A stretch of 64,000 nucleotides of DNA, taken from contig JAMPIV010018969.1 in NCBI GenBank assembly GCA_024509875.1, forward strand, positions 1 to 64,000, given 5' to 3'. Below, in pieces: positions 1 through 11,912 of the stretch. The notes under the pieces were generated by a model. That model worked only from the letters and a program-made list of their open reading frames with translations. It was not told the DNA's origin and searched no databases. Both the position numbers and the translations under genes were made by a program. How positions within the stretch are numbered: position 1 is the first letter of the stretch; every line of letters begins with the position of its first letter. The DNA is from Oreohelix idahoensis. Its lineage: Eukaryota; Mollusca; Gastropoda; Stylommatophora; Oreohelicidae.

Positions 1-2
1 TG

Positions 3-1052
3 GATAATTTTAGGGCACCACAGAACTTTAATAAATTTGATCCTAGAGATCAAAACAAAGGTAAGCACCAGTTTGATAGGCCACGGTATGACAATAAAAA
101 TAAAACCCCACAATTCGATGAAAGGAAATATGATGAAAGAAAATCTTACAACCAAGGAAAGAGATGGTGTAAAAATTGTAAGATGAACAATCATGACACT
201 GACCATTGTAGAAGGAACCCTATAGTTATGGCCACCCTTCAGGTCAGGTCGACCTCAAGAAAGGAGGAGGATATTCTGTTAGATACCACTCCAGAAGAGA
301 TGAGGAAGGCACAGGCTGGGGATAAGACCCTCAAGCCTTGTTTCAGGAAATTGTCAACTTGTCATACAACTCCAGGCAAGGGAGATTTTTACATGAAAAA
401 CAAGTTGATTTACAGGAAGGCCGGAACTAGATCCAATGGTCACGGACAGCTGGTTCTTCCAAAGAGATATAGGGCAGACTTAATAAGGAGCCTACATGTG
501 AAACAAGATGGGGACCATGAGAAAATAGGTACCATCATCCAAAAGGTGGCTCACAATTATTATTGGCTCAAGGCAAGGTGGGACATTGAGAATTTTGTAG
601 AAAGGTGTAGCATAGCACATGAGGGAACACCCACAAGTGGGAACATTGATCAGGCCCTCCACACGCCACGGGGCAAACTTAGGCCTGACAATATAAGGAA
701 AAATAAATTTGATAAAGTGGACCAAATGGAATGGGAAGCCCCTTTTCACGGACAAGCTTCAATTAACCGTTTTACAATGGCCAATATGCAGCGAGTGCAA
801 AAAGATGTCTTACCCCAGGATAAGCCGAAATTCCCTCAATCGGACTTAAACAAACTGGAGGAAGAGGATGTAGAGAGGAAATCTCTCATCAAGAATTTTA
901 AGTGGGGAGAAAGCCCCAAGAGAAGAATTGGTAGCGGTCGTTTTGTGCGTGATACTTCTGGGAAGAAAAATCATCACTATAGCGCTTCGAGTGGAAGAGA
1001 CCATACCGGTGCATGGACAAATAGGTCCACAAAATTAAAGGTCCATATGTAA
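3..1052 (+). pseudogene. gag: Element E gag C-terminal part plus integrase N-terminal remnant (partial at window start)
   Basis: The reading frame is open from base 3, so the first internal Met (183) is not the real start. A CCHC zinc knuckle, C-x2-C-x4-H-x4-C, lies at 168-209 and binds retrotransposon RNA in Gag. It is followed with no protease domain by a segment (about 285-630) matching the pre-integrase zinc-binding region of element B. The shared anchor is a PCFRKL motif. The zinc site is degraded: two His remain but the CxxC has become C-S-I-A. The last roughly 140 residues match no integrase core and occur also in A and D. The frame ends at TAA 1050-1052, and pol continues in another frame. 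Protease is absent in all three family copies here. Confidence 0.8.
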
Positions 1053-1114
1053 CGCTGTTAAGAACGTGGACTGATGAAAAGGCAGAGGAAAACATTACAT
1101 CCTCATACCAATAT

Positions 1115-2908
1115 GTGAATGAGCTGACCACTCGTTTAAAAACTGGCTGGAAACTTGCTAATGAAAATTTGAAACAAGCCAGGAAGAAACATGCTGCCTA
1201 TTATAACAGGAAAGCTAAAGACAGAGATTTGGCTGTGGGAGAGAAGGTACTGTTTCTTCTACCCGGTAGTCAGAATAAGTTACAAATTGGATGGCAAGGT
1301 CCATATACAGTTCTAGAGAAGGTGTCTAGAACCAATTATAAGATAGATAAGAAAGGGAAAGAAAAAATCTATCATGTGAATCTCCTGAAGAAATATTTGG
1401 AAAGAGAACATCAGGAAGAGACACACTTGTTGACCTTGTCCATTGCAATGGAGATGAAAAAGGAACCACTTTCATCATTTGAATATCCATTACACCCCTG
1501 TGAGACAGCGGCACAGGTGAAAATCAGTACACACTTAACGAAAGAGCAAAAGAAGAGAGTACAACACGTTCTAGATAATCATACAGAGGTGTTAACAGAC
1601 CGACCGGGGCATACAAACTTATTGGAATATGATATGAAGCTGATAGACCCCACACCTGTCTGTATGAAACCATATTCGATTCCTTTTGCTAAGGAGAAAG
1701 CTTTGAAGGAAGAGATAGACCATTTGTTGAAGGAAGGAATTATTTCACACGGTGAATCTTCGTATAGTTCCAGTGTTGTACTTTTAAGGAAACCCTCTGG
1801 AGAACATAGACTCTGTATAGATTACAGGAGACTGAATGCTATTACAGAAGGACAGGTGGATCCATTGCCGGATACAAATCAGTTGTTTGCCAGACTAAAT
1901 AAAGCTAAATATTTCTCAAAAGTGGATCTGAGTAAAGGATACTATCAGATTCCAGTAAAGCCTGAGGTTAGACCATACCTAGCTTTTAGTACCTCAGAGG
2001 GACACTATGAGTTTAACAGATTGCCATTTGGATTGAAGAATGCGCCTAGTGTCTTCTCTAGAATGATGAGAAAATTATTGGACCCTCTGAATAATCCATG
2101 TATCACAAATTTCATGGATGATATCCTTATAGCAACAGAAACATTTGAGGAACACATTGACTCTCTGAACATGCTGTTTAATCGACTTAGAGAAGCGAAT
2201 TTAACAGCCCGACCAACCAAATGTTGCGTTGGATGTAAAGAATTAGAATTCCTGGGACACACAGTTTATCAGGGAAACATGACCCCTGACCCAAAGAATT
2301 TAGAGAAACTAAAGAAAGCCCCGAGACCACAAACCAAGAAAGACGCGAGATCCTTTGTCTCATTATGTGGTTTCTACCAAAAGTATATCAAAAACTTTAA
2401 TTCCATATGTGCACCGTTAACTGATTTGACACGTAAAGGACATCCAGATCGAATTACATGGACTCCACAATGCGAATTCGCTTACCAGGAATTGAAGGAA
2501 AAGATCACAAGTAAACCTATTTTGAAATTACCTGACTTAAGTCAAGAATTCATTGTAAGGACTGATGCCAGTATTATTGGGCTAGGTGCGACTCTGCTAC
2601 AGAAATCAGATGCATTGGATGGGGAATTAAGCCCAGTGGCATATGCTAGCAGAAAGTTGAATAAAGCTGAAACCAATTACTCAACTAGCGAAAAAGAATG
2701 TCTTGCAGTAATATGGGCGATAAAGAAATTCAATATTTATCTGTATGGGAAGGCATTTAAGTTGCAAACGGATCACAAACCATTGTCGTTTCTAGCGCAG
2801 GCTAGACATGAAAATTCTAGATTACAACGTTGGTCATTACTGATGCAGCCATTTGAGTTTAGCATAGAGTATATAAGTGGAAAAACAAATCTGGGAGCGG
2901 ATTTTTAA
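1115..2908 (+). CDS. pol: Element E pol: integrase C-terminal domain, reverse transcriptase, RNase H
   Basis: 597 residues. About residues 1-100 are the C-terminal integrase region, with a VGEKVL...LLPGS stretch, WQGPYTVLEK and YHVNLLKKYLERE. RT follows, with the KPSGEHRLCIDYRRLN fingers, VDLSKGYYQIP, LPFGLKNAPSVF and the catalytic FMDDIL box. RNase H follows with RTDAS, KECLAVIWAIKKF and TDHKPLSF. Integrase before RT is Ty1/copia-like order, while the RT sequence is Ty3/gypsy-like. One T is missing from the run near 2900 relative to element D, giving an early stop at 2906-2908 that removes the usual SRHP tail. The Met at 1115 is arbitrary, because homology continues upstream. Confidence 0.88.
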   Translation: MNELTTRLKTGWKLANENLKQARKKHAAYYNRKAKDRDLAVGEKVLFLLPGSQNKLQIGWQGPYTVLEKVSRTNYKIDKKGKEKIYHVNLLKKYLEREHQEETHLLTLSIAMEMKKEPLSSFEYPLHPCETAAQVKISTHLTKEQKKRVQHVLDNHTEVLTDRPGHTNLLEYDMKLIDPTPVCMKPYSIPFAKEKALKEEIDHLLKEGIISHGESSYSSSVVLLRKPSGEHRLCIDYRRLNAITEGQVDPLPDTNQLFARLNKAKYFSKVDLSKGYYQIPVKPEVRPYLAFSTSEGHYEFNRLPFGLKNAPSVFSRMMRKLLDPLNNPCITNFMDDILIATETFEEHIDSLNMLFNRLREANLTARPTKCCVGCKELEFLGHTVYQGNMTPDPKNLEKLKKAPRPQTKKDARSFVSLCGFYQKYIKNFNSICAPLTDLTRKGHPDRITWTPQCEFAYQELKEKITSKPILKLPDLSQEFIVRTDASIIGLGATLLQKSDALDGELSPVAYASRKLNKAETNYSTSEKECLAVIWAIKKFNIYLYGKAFKLQTDHKPLSFLAQARHENSRLQRWSLLMQPFEFSIEYISGKTNLGADF

Positions 2909-3502
2909 GCCGCCATCCGTGTGATGAGAATCACCCTAAGCCCCAGGAATAATACTAAATTTCTCTATGTGTATATAGAATTATAGACTGACATATAACG
3001 TCTGTTTTAAGTGGTGAGAATTTGTCGTGAGAAATTCTAATCCACATATATAAATTAAAAAGTAAATGTAAAGCCTAACACATAAATTCAATAAAAGGAA
3101 AGAAGAATGGTAAAGAACAGTGCTGTCACAATGACGGTACTCGAGATCCCCTTGTTTTCTACTTCGTCTGCAAATTGTAACGTTTCACGTTGATAGTAAA
3201 AGCCTACTGCAGCATACACGCGTTTCCACAACACAATAAAACGTGTACTGCCTTTCTAAGAAAAACCTTGAGATACGCAAGCTGACCTATATTTAATATT
3301 CCATTCATGTCATTTTATACACTACGTTACCATAAACGAAAAGACAGATGGACTTAGGATAGAAAGAAAGGGAGGGCTGAAAGCCGGAACACATGCGACA
3401 CTAACACGCGTCTCGCTATACAATTAATGACATCACGTGTGTAAGGCCACAAGCACTAACTTTTTTCAAATGGACAGTGATAAAAAACACTACCCATACG
3501 AG

Positions 3503-5779
3503 ATAATCGTCACACAGAGGGAGTAGCCATCCTAATGACACAGAAAGCAGCAGCATCGCTTATCAGCTGGGTACCTATCAATGAGAGGCTAATATTAGCT
3601 AGATTTCAGACACGATTTTTCAAGCTCTCAATTGTACAATGTTATGCACCAACTAACGACGCTCTTGATACCACAAAAGATGACTTCTATGAAGCACTTC
3701 TAAGTACCATCAACACAATACCCAAGCATGACATAATAGCAGTCATGGGTGATTTTAACGCCAAAGTAGGTGACAACAACGATGGAGTACAAAGATATCT
3801 CGGTACTCATGGCATAGGCTGTATGAATCAAAATGGCGAAAGACTTCTAGAACTTTGTGAAATATCAAACCTCGTTGTGGCAGACACCATCTTTCCACAT
3901 AAGAATATCCACAAGATAACATGGAATTCACCTGATGGCAGAACTAAGAACCAGATAGATCACTTCTGCATAAGCGCTACATTTCGCTCATCAGTTCAAG
4001 ACGTCAGAGCATACAGAGGTGCAGAGATCGGAAGCGATCATAACCTCTGCATAGCTAAACTGAGAATTAAACTGAAGAAGTTATACCAACAGAATAAAAA
4101 TAGAAGAATAGATGTACACAGACTGCAATCAAATGATATAAAGGAGGAATATAATGTCAAAATGAACAACTATTTCGATGCTTTAGGCAAAATTGACAAC
4201 GATATCACCATCAAGACAATCGATACTAAATGGGAACAACTGAGAACAGCAATGACAGAAGCAGCAGTAGCGACCACCGGATACCTAGTACATAAAAAGA
4301 AAAAATGGATGAGAGAAGATACTTGGGATAAAATACAAGAAAGGAAAACAGCAAAACTTAAACTACTAGCGGCAAGTACACATAATGCAGTTGAATCTTG
4401 CAAACTATCTTATAACTTGTTAAATAAAGAAGTGAAGACAAAAACTCGAAGAGATAAAAGACATTTCATCAATGAACTGGCCGTAGAAGCTGAAAATGCT
4501 GCAAGAACTGGTAATAGTAGGTGCCTTTATCAAATTACAAAACAACTATGTCACCAGCCTACTGCTATGGAAACACCTGTTAAAGGTAAATTAGGGAATT
4601 CAATACCAACAGAAAAAGAACAAATGAAGAGATGGGCTGAGCACTTCATGGAGGTGCTAAACAGACCACCACCAACAGTAACACCTGATTTTAATAATGA
4701 AACACTCACAACCACCTTGCCAATAACTTGCGATGAATTCACGCTGGACGAGATCAAACAAGCCGTTAAAAGATTAAAAAATTTTAAAGCTGCTGGAGTT
4801 GACGAAATTTCAGGGGAAATGATTAAAGCAGTTAATGACAACAACCTCTTGAGAATTTTAGATATTATAAATGAAGTATGGAGAGAAGAACAACCACCAC
4901 AACAATGGAAAGACAGTATTATTGTAAAGTTACCGAAGAAATTGGGTATAAAATGGACAAATGGAAAATTCCTGGGGGACCTGGATTTCGCAGATGATGT
5001 AGCATTCTTAAGTTCAACACCAAGACAATCCCAAGAAGCAATAAATAATTTGTGTCATCTCTCGGTTAAAATAGGTCTCCAAATAAATGCCTCTAAAACT
5101 AAAGCTATGAACTTTTCTAACGAGACCTTTGATATCATCTTGAACGGGGAAAAACTACAGAAAGTTGAAAGTTTCAATTATTTAGGCAGTAAAATGACTC
5201 AGGATGGTGACACAACAAGAGAAATCCATACTAGAATTGCTTTGGCAGCTAGCGCCTTCAATAGATTATCTAACATTTGGAAATTAAGATCATTGAATAT
5301 ACATACCAAGCTTCGTCTGTTTAATTCAAATGTTATCTCAGTGTTAACATACGGCTGTGAGAGTTGGAAAATAACAAAATCATTGGAGAACAAGCTGAAT
5401 ACATTCGAGAACAAATGTCTTAGAAAACTCATGAACATCAGTTGGAAAGAATTCAAGACTAATCGACAAATAAGAGAAGACTCTAGGCAGAAATATGTCT
5501 CCGACTATATAAGGAAAAGACGATGGTCATATATCGGTCATGTCCTACGAATGCAAAACAACAGAATACCACTACAGGCGCTCACTTGGGTTCCTGAGGG
5601 TAAGAGGAAAAAAGGAAGACCAAAAGAAACACTCAGAAGAACAATAATAAGAGAAGGAAGAACGTTGGGCCTAAATAATGTGCAAGAGCTAAGAGGAGTG
5701 GCGTCACAACGAACAACCTGGAGAGCACTGGTTTCTGCCTTATGCGCCGTGTTTGGTGCTTAAAGAATTTATTATTATT
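3503..5779 (+). mobile_element. 5'-truncated LINE (non-LTR retrotransposon) in element E's LTR
   Basis: The LTR alignment is broken here by a LINE whose ORF ends a few bases before a short TTA-rich tail (5768-5779). The seven bases ATACGAG occur at 3496-3502 and again at 5780-5786 and are read as the target-site duplication. The 5' end lies inside the endonuclease, typical of incomplete target-primed reverse transcription. Confidence 0.85.
3535..5763 (+). pseudogene. LINE ORF2-type endonuclease / reverse transcriptase with internal RT deletion
   Basis: 742 residues, open throughout. An apurinic-endonuclease-like domain (EEP fold) fills about residues 25-180, with MGDFNAKVG at 71-79 and the terminal SDHN at 167-170. 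Its N-terminus is missing. An RT entry motif KLPKK lies at 465-469. The sequence then jumps within about 15 residues to FADDV at 485-489. Normally well over 100 residues of RT fingers and palm separate these motifs, so the polymerase is deleted in frame. The C-terminal half is typical of these LINEs: SFNYLGS, YGCESW, and a basic tail with WVPEGKRKKGRPKETLRR. It is non-functional as a polymerase. RTE/CR1-like clade assignment is uncertain. Confidence 0.88.
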
Positions 5780-7339
5780 ATACGAGAGTTAGGTTTTAAA
5801 ATCCTGAGAAATGCTTATTAGGAAATATGACATTATACTGGTTTACGTTTGAAAACATTACAGTACCCAGACACCACATCGTATTCGAAGTGAACAGGAG
5901 GTAGAAGAAAATGCATATTTTGAACGCAGCCCCTTAGCCCCATAAAATTTATATAGTTGGGTTCCTTAGGACTTGCTGACAAAGAATATGTTAAACGTTA
6001 CGCAAATAGTCTAGGAATTAACAAATTATAGCCAAAAGAAATAGTGAGGGTGTCAGACAACCCCAAAATCAGAATCGCTCAGTGGCAGATTTTGACACCA
6101 CCATTGTACGGGAAATAGGCCAACATGTTACCTCCTATTTGATTGGCGGAAAGTAAATGTAAGGCTAAACACGATTAGTCGGACTATAAATACTATCTTT
6201 TGTTGTTAGGGGAGACGGAAGGAAGGGTACTTTTTTTCAAACGCTTGTGTAAACATGGCTCGATTGGTTAGACCCGCCAATATAGTCAATTAGAAGCGTT
6301 AGTTCAGCACCACATTTTCAAATAAACTTACTAAAGAACCAGTGCGTTGAGCGCCAATGCATATTTTTCTAAATAAAAGCCTGGGACATCGGCAGATCGA
6401 AATTGTGCTATATTCATTGCCAGTCAACGTAACTGTGTATTATTCCATGAATTGTGGTAAGCTTGATATATTCAATATCTTTTTAATAAAAATTGAATGT
6501 AAATTGATAATTTATGTCTGTATATGTGTGTGGTTCAGTAGCGAACATGAGGCAAGGCCTATATAGTGCTCCAACCTGAACAGAAGGTGTCGGAGAAAAG
6601 TAAAACTGCATGGAATTGCCAAACAGTACACTGACACCTATCTTATTGACTAGAACGAACTAATGCTGGAATTGCAGAGGCGTAGTGACCATTAGGGAGG
6701 AGTATACTGGTGGAAATTGTTTCAGATGAAGCTGACAGTTGGCCTACCGCTCTGAACTCAGTGTTTGTTATGTATTGTGTTCAGGCTGGAAATAGATTAT
6801 AAATTAGTTATGAAGTAGGAGGTACAACCTTCTTGTTTCAGGGACTGTGGTCCTAAAGTTATTGAGCAGCACCTGGTCGGAGCTTTGCTGAATCTAGAGG
6901 CTGACAGCATACTCCTGGGTCCAGATAGCGACCAGTGAGGTGTCTCCAGAACACAGGGGAGCAATCGAGCAGAGGAGTCTTTTCCTACCACCATCACGAA
7001 AGTTAAGCCTCTGTGGCCAGAGGAGCTCAACATTATGTGTTCCCTCAAAAATTGACATTTTAGTAAAACTGAGGGTCAATACATTGTTTAAATTGATAGG
7101 AACGGTGAAGATTCCCCATACTATTTCCAAGATAAACAAACACTTGAAGTCATGATGACAAATAACAACATAGCTTGAAAAACAAAACCAGTATTACCTC
7201 ATAGTACTACTACAAAACTGACACACATAGGATAATATTAATAAAATATGTCACTACAAGGTTCATATTTATAAATTCTGTACATATAAATTGTGATTAC
7301 ATTTGATTGTGATTCCTGGTTCACTTTGTAGTTGAATCA

Positions 7340-7453
<114 letters not shown>

Positions 7454-8435
7454 GTGAAAGTAATTAATACATAAATATTTGAAACTTTACCAGTGACTCA
7501 TTTAAGATAGTCTTATAGAGTGTTAAATGTGTGTGAGTGTCACAGTGTTGTCAAGTGTGGTGGAATAAATTAAATTGTTTATCTGTCTGTTGTTGTTGTG
7601 ACTTACACTTCATCATTTACATAACCCTAGACATTTAACGTAGTCATCACAATATTCCAGAATAATTCTGACTGAGGTATAAATGTGGTAGCAAGTAAGG
7701 TTATCTGTAAAACACTACACCTATTAGATACAGATACCTTCACAGCTGATCTCAGTCAGTACACTAAGTCCACTATAAATATTTATAACATCCCATTTTA
7801 CCACATGAATAAAAGATAAGCCTTCTCTAGAACACATTCTTTCTGCAACACTCTATTCACATCACATTGCCATATTATTTAATCATATTATATATGCATT
7901 TATGCTATTTATGTTTACATGTTATTTGTTATGTATTAAATTAGTTTATGTTCTGTGTGACTAGTACAAGGTATACCGAGTGACATTGGTCTTGTACTAG
8001 TGTTCTATAGGTACAAATTTTCTTAATTGGAAATTTCTTAGCAACAGTTTGCTGCTATTTTCGTTAGCTGTGACGACTGTGTTCATATTTGTTTTTGTAA
8101 TATTTTTTCTGTTCTTTAGTTTTGTTTTGGTTTGTTTGTATTTGTAGGCCTACCCTTTGCTATCTTTCAGTTCTATACACAATTTATATCTATACACTGT
8201 AACGTCATTTGTTTTGTTTAGTTCTATTGCAGTTATCATCACAGATTATGTGACTGTTTACTTTAGTTTCCTATTTAATTTAATTTGATTTCTGCAATTG
8301 TTTTCATATTGTCTTTTCTTGTTTGTCCTTGTTAATGTCTTTAGTTGACAGATGATATATGAGGTATAGTTGAATACACTTACATTATAGTACAGATCAG
8401 TACTTTATGATTATTACTGTTATAAAAGAAAGTAT

Positions 8436-8973
8436 ACAAGACCTTTGTAAGGCTTGTCTCCCACAGTGATTGGGATAGAAAATATTATTTTCCACAGGTA
8501 CTCAAGTGATCATTGATTACATTAAGGAAGTATACAAGACCTTTGTAAGGCTTGTCTACCACAGTGATTGGGTTATACAGATATTGTTTCCACAGGTACT
8601 CAGGTTATCATTTGTTATATTATAAACAAAATAACCATATAAGGTTTGTCTCACACAGAGATTGTGATTGTGAGCTGATTATTCAACTTATTATAAACGT
8701 GTGGTTGCATTACTTGGAAATATATATATAATCATACACTATTGATACTATAGAGTACTTATATTATAAAGGTGATTATACAAGCTCTTTATTAGAGACT
8801 TGTTTCACACAGTGTTGTGGTAAAGTGATACTTATCTAGAGACTTCTTCCCAGTGAGGTTGGTACAAAGTCTTTGAATAATACTAAGAGAGTAAACTAGA
8901 GTGAAGTGACTATACAAGTCTATAGTACAGACTTGCCTCCCATTGAAGTGGAATAGGGTAATTATTTTATTAT
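8436..8973 (+). other. Tandem stem-loop array in element F leader
   Basis: Repeated hairpins with an ACAAG...CTTGT outer stem occur at 8436-8457, 8534-8555, 8780-8803 and 8914-8935, with a degenerate one near 8636. The inner stems differ but still pair: CCTT/AAGG, CTCT/AGAG and TCT/AGA. Most are followed by a second small stem such as CCCA...TGGG (8460-8474). The first two modules repeat about every 98 bp, each followed by a TTTCCACAGGTACTCA motif. Element C has the same arrangement. The function is unknown; packaging, translation or splicing control are candidates. Confidence 0.7.
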
Positions 8974-9000
8974 TTCAGGTTACTGATCTCTTTAGACAAG

Positions 9001-10962
9001 ATGTCTAGTTTAGATTACTTTATTGCACAAGGGAAATCCCTTGATAAGACTGGGAAAAAGTTAGAAGAATGGGCAACTGCTCAATTTGCTATGGCATTAA
9101 GGTCAGAAGTATTGAAAACAGAAGCTGAACAAAAGAAAGCAGAAGCTGAGAATTTAAGATTGCAGATGCAATCAGATGAAAGAAAATTCCAGATGGAAAT
9201 GAGAAAACAAGAAAAAGAGGCGGAGGCTGAAGAGAAACGGTTAGAAAGAGAATTTGAAGAGAGAAAACAGCGAAGTAAAGTCGAGCGGAAAAAGATAGAA
9301 GCTGAAATTAAAAGATTAGACAGAGAATCTGAGGAGATAAAACAGAAACTGAAAGCTAAGGAGATAAAACAGAAGACTGGAAATGAGCTTCTGGATAAAA
9401 ATAATGCTCTTACTGAGAAGCTTCAACGTGAGAATAAAGCTCTTACTGATATGTTAACAGTAATGAATTGTGAAAATCATATGCTGAAGTGTAAAGTGAC
9501 GGCACTAATGGAAGATAATAAGAAACTTGGTGAAATCTCCGTTAAACAATCTCAACTGGAAAAGGAGAAAAATGATTTAGAAGTTCAATTGAGCTTAATG
9601 AAGAACAATCTTCTTTGTAAAGAACAACATTGGTGAGCTCAAGTCAAAATATTGGTGAAGCTAGAGCAAGTCAAAATAAAGCAAACTAACTTGTTACTGT
9701 GCAAGAATGTTGCAAATTAAAAGCTCAGGCCGACAAGACAAGAAGTCTTATAAAAGAAACAATTCTGGAATAAGTAATGAGGTGGATCTTCNGCGAAGTA
9801 CTGCCATAAAGAAGAGTATGGAATCTCTGGAGGAGATGAAGATGTTTAAGAATAAAAAGGACAGTGAGATTCAGTCACTGCAACTGGAGTTAACACAGTT
9901 GAAAGCGAACAAAGAAAAAGATAAGAAAATTGATGAACTTAGGTCTACTCATCATAGTGCTATGGAAGCACTCAAACTTGAACTTGTTCAAGAAAAGGCT
10001 AAGGTTTTAGAAGCTACAGCTCAGATGACAATATTAAGAAAAGGATCTTAAAGATAGTACTGTTAAGAGAAGACTTTGGCTTCTCAGTTTCATGTTACAA
10101 ACATAAATTATAACAGGAAGTTAAAACCAATGAGAAAATGCATAGAAAGCTTTGTTAGAGAGGAAGCTGTTGACAGAAAGCGGAAGTTACAAAACTTCGC
10201 AACAGAATTGATGGTTTATTAGATATTGTTTTGGAGAATAGAATGTTGTCTAATAATAAAGTGGATAGATTTCAACATAGACCTGATGTTCAACATGTTG
10301 CTAATGCAAAGAGCCAGCCTCTTGCACTCAATGCTCATGGTAACATGAAACAATATATGAACAAATCTTTTCGTGGCAAATATGGTTTCCCACGGAATAA
10401 CGATACTGCCTCTAATGGGAGTTGGCGTGAGGCCAACAAAGGTAAATCAAGTTTGGATCACGGTGAGGACTTTGATAAGTGTCATGATAAGATTCCTCAT
10501 GAAAACCGTGCATCGACTTTTCAAATTCCTGATAAGTTGGTAAAAGAAAACAAAACTGTTAGTACACATCGTACTCAGCTCAGACAGTATGATGTACCTA
10601 TTAAGCACATTGCCACAGGCAAAAATAACAACAGCTTTACTAAGAGAAATAACCGTGATTGTGGACAGTACCAAACGCGTCCATCACGTGACGGTTCTTC
10701 TTTAAAGAACTGGAGGCAATTTAATTGTCCTCAACATTATGGTTCCACTAACTATAAGAACTTTGATAGAGGTTACCAATCTCATAATAATTATTTTAGT
10801 GGACAACAAAATCCTACTAATAGGAATTTTGATCATAAGGGTAATAACACAACTTTTCATAACAATAGTAAATGGAGCAATGGACTCAACAGAGATAAGA
10901 ATTTTGATAGATCTCGTTGTGATGGCACCTCTTTCTTCCTTGCTAAAGAAAGGGTCTCCTAA
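9001..10962 (+). pseudogene. gag: Element F gag (broken)
   Basis: The ATG at 9001 parallels the gag start of element C. The first open segment (9001-9636) is a long charged coiled coil rich in E, K and A (residues about 35-210). Further coiled coil follows in another frame at 9707-10051. A basic N/R/G-rich segment at 10231-10962, with NWRQF and repeated NFD-type motifs, resembles the C-terminal Gag tail of C. At least two frameshifts separate these pieces. The Gag core seen in C (about 40790-41250) is not recognisable. An ambiguous base lies at 9792. Near 10920 the sequence jumps to RNase H. Confidence 0.75.
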
Positions 10963-11437
10963 TATAGTCCATTGGACTCAAGAATGTCAATCCTCTTTAG
11001 ATAAGGTTAAAACTATGTTTTCTACTTCACCTATCTTGGTGTTACCTACTAAGGATAAGACATTTGTTCTTCGTAGTGACGCTTCATCCACAGGGATTGG
11101 AGCAGCACTAATGCAAGAGTACTCTGGAACTCTGCATCCTGTGATGTATATTTCTCGAAAACTAAATGCCGCAGAGAAGAATTACTCGGTCCTAGACCGT
11201 GAATTATTGGCTATGGTTTGGTCAATCCTTAAACTTCAAAGATTTCTTCTTGGCTCGCATTTCATTGTGGAAACTGACCAGAAAGCTCTTACTGCTATTC
11301 AGAGTAAAAATCTGAAGAGCGCGAGATCAACGCGATACGCGATTGCTCTTCAACCTTTTCATTTTTCGGTGCGAGCTATCTGTGGGTCAGAAAATGTGAT
11401 GGCAGGCATTTTGTCTAGATGCCCACATGATTCCTAA
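10926..11437 (+). pseudogene. pol: Element F RNase H remnant
   Basis: From MAPLSSLLKKGSPN onward the protein closely follows the end of element C's pol: the RT/RNase H linker, then RNase H with RSDASSTGIGAALMQ, DRELLAMVWSILKLQRF and ETDQKALTA, ending SRCPHDS. It joins gag directly, so the deletion removed protease, integrase and nearly all of RT. The upstream gag frame differs, so no fusion protein is expected. Confidence 0.85.
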
Positions 11438-11904
11438 TTGTTAGATCCTGAGATTTCTAACATGTCTAACTTTGCTACAGTTTTTTTTGCTATGTTAAAA
11501 TGTGTATACATAAGTAATGTATCATATATATTGATTGTATCACTGCTTAGCGGTTCATTGATGTATATTCACCGCTGATCTTTGGATGTTTTTTCGTCTT
11601 TGATAATCATGATGTTAAAATACCTAAGATGAAACTTTTGGATAAACTAGTGTAGAAATTGTGGCATTGCCAGTATTGTAGTATGCGTTGGTGACACCTC
11701 TCTGGAAATATTTATACTCAGGGAAAAACTTTCTCTGGTTCCTGAGATATATTCTCACTTGTCGTGCCATATGACGACTTAGCCTTACATTAGGCGTTAC
11801 ATTTGTTTGGAATGCTTATCATCTGCGCATTGTTATTCGTGCGTTGTGAGCCTATTGTATGTTGCTCCTGGATGTATTTCAAAAAAAAAAGTACCATTTT
11901 TTTT

Positions 11905-11912
11905 CCCGGGGG
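11905..11912 (+). promoter_or_regulatory. Polypurine tract of element F
   Basis: CCCGGGGG stands immediately before TGTGGTAATC, the inferred LTR start. Element C has the equivalent ACAGGGGGGT before TGTAGTAAT. It is the presumed primer site for plus-strand DNA synthesis. Confidence 0.6.
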
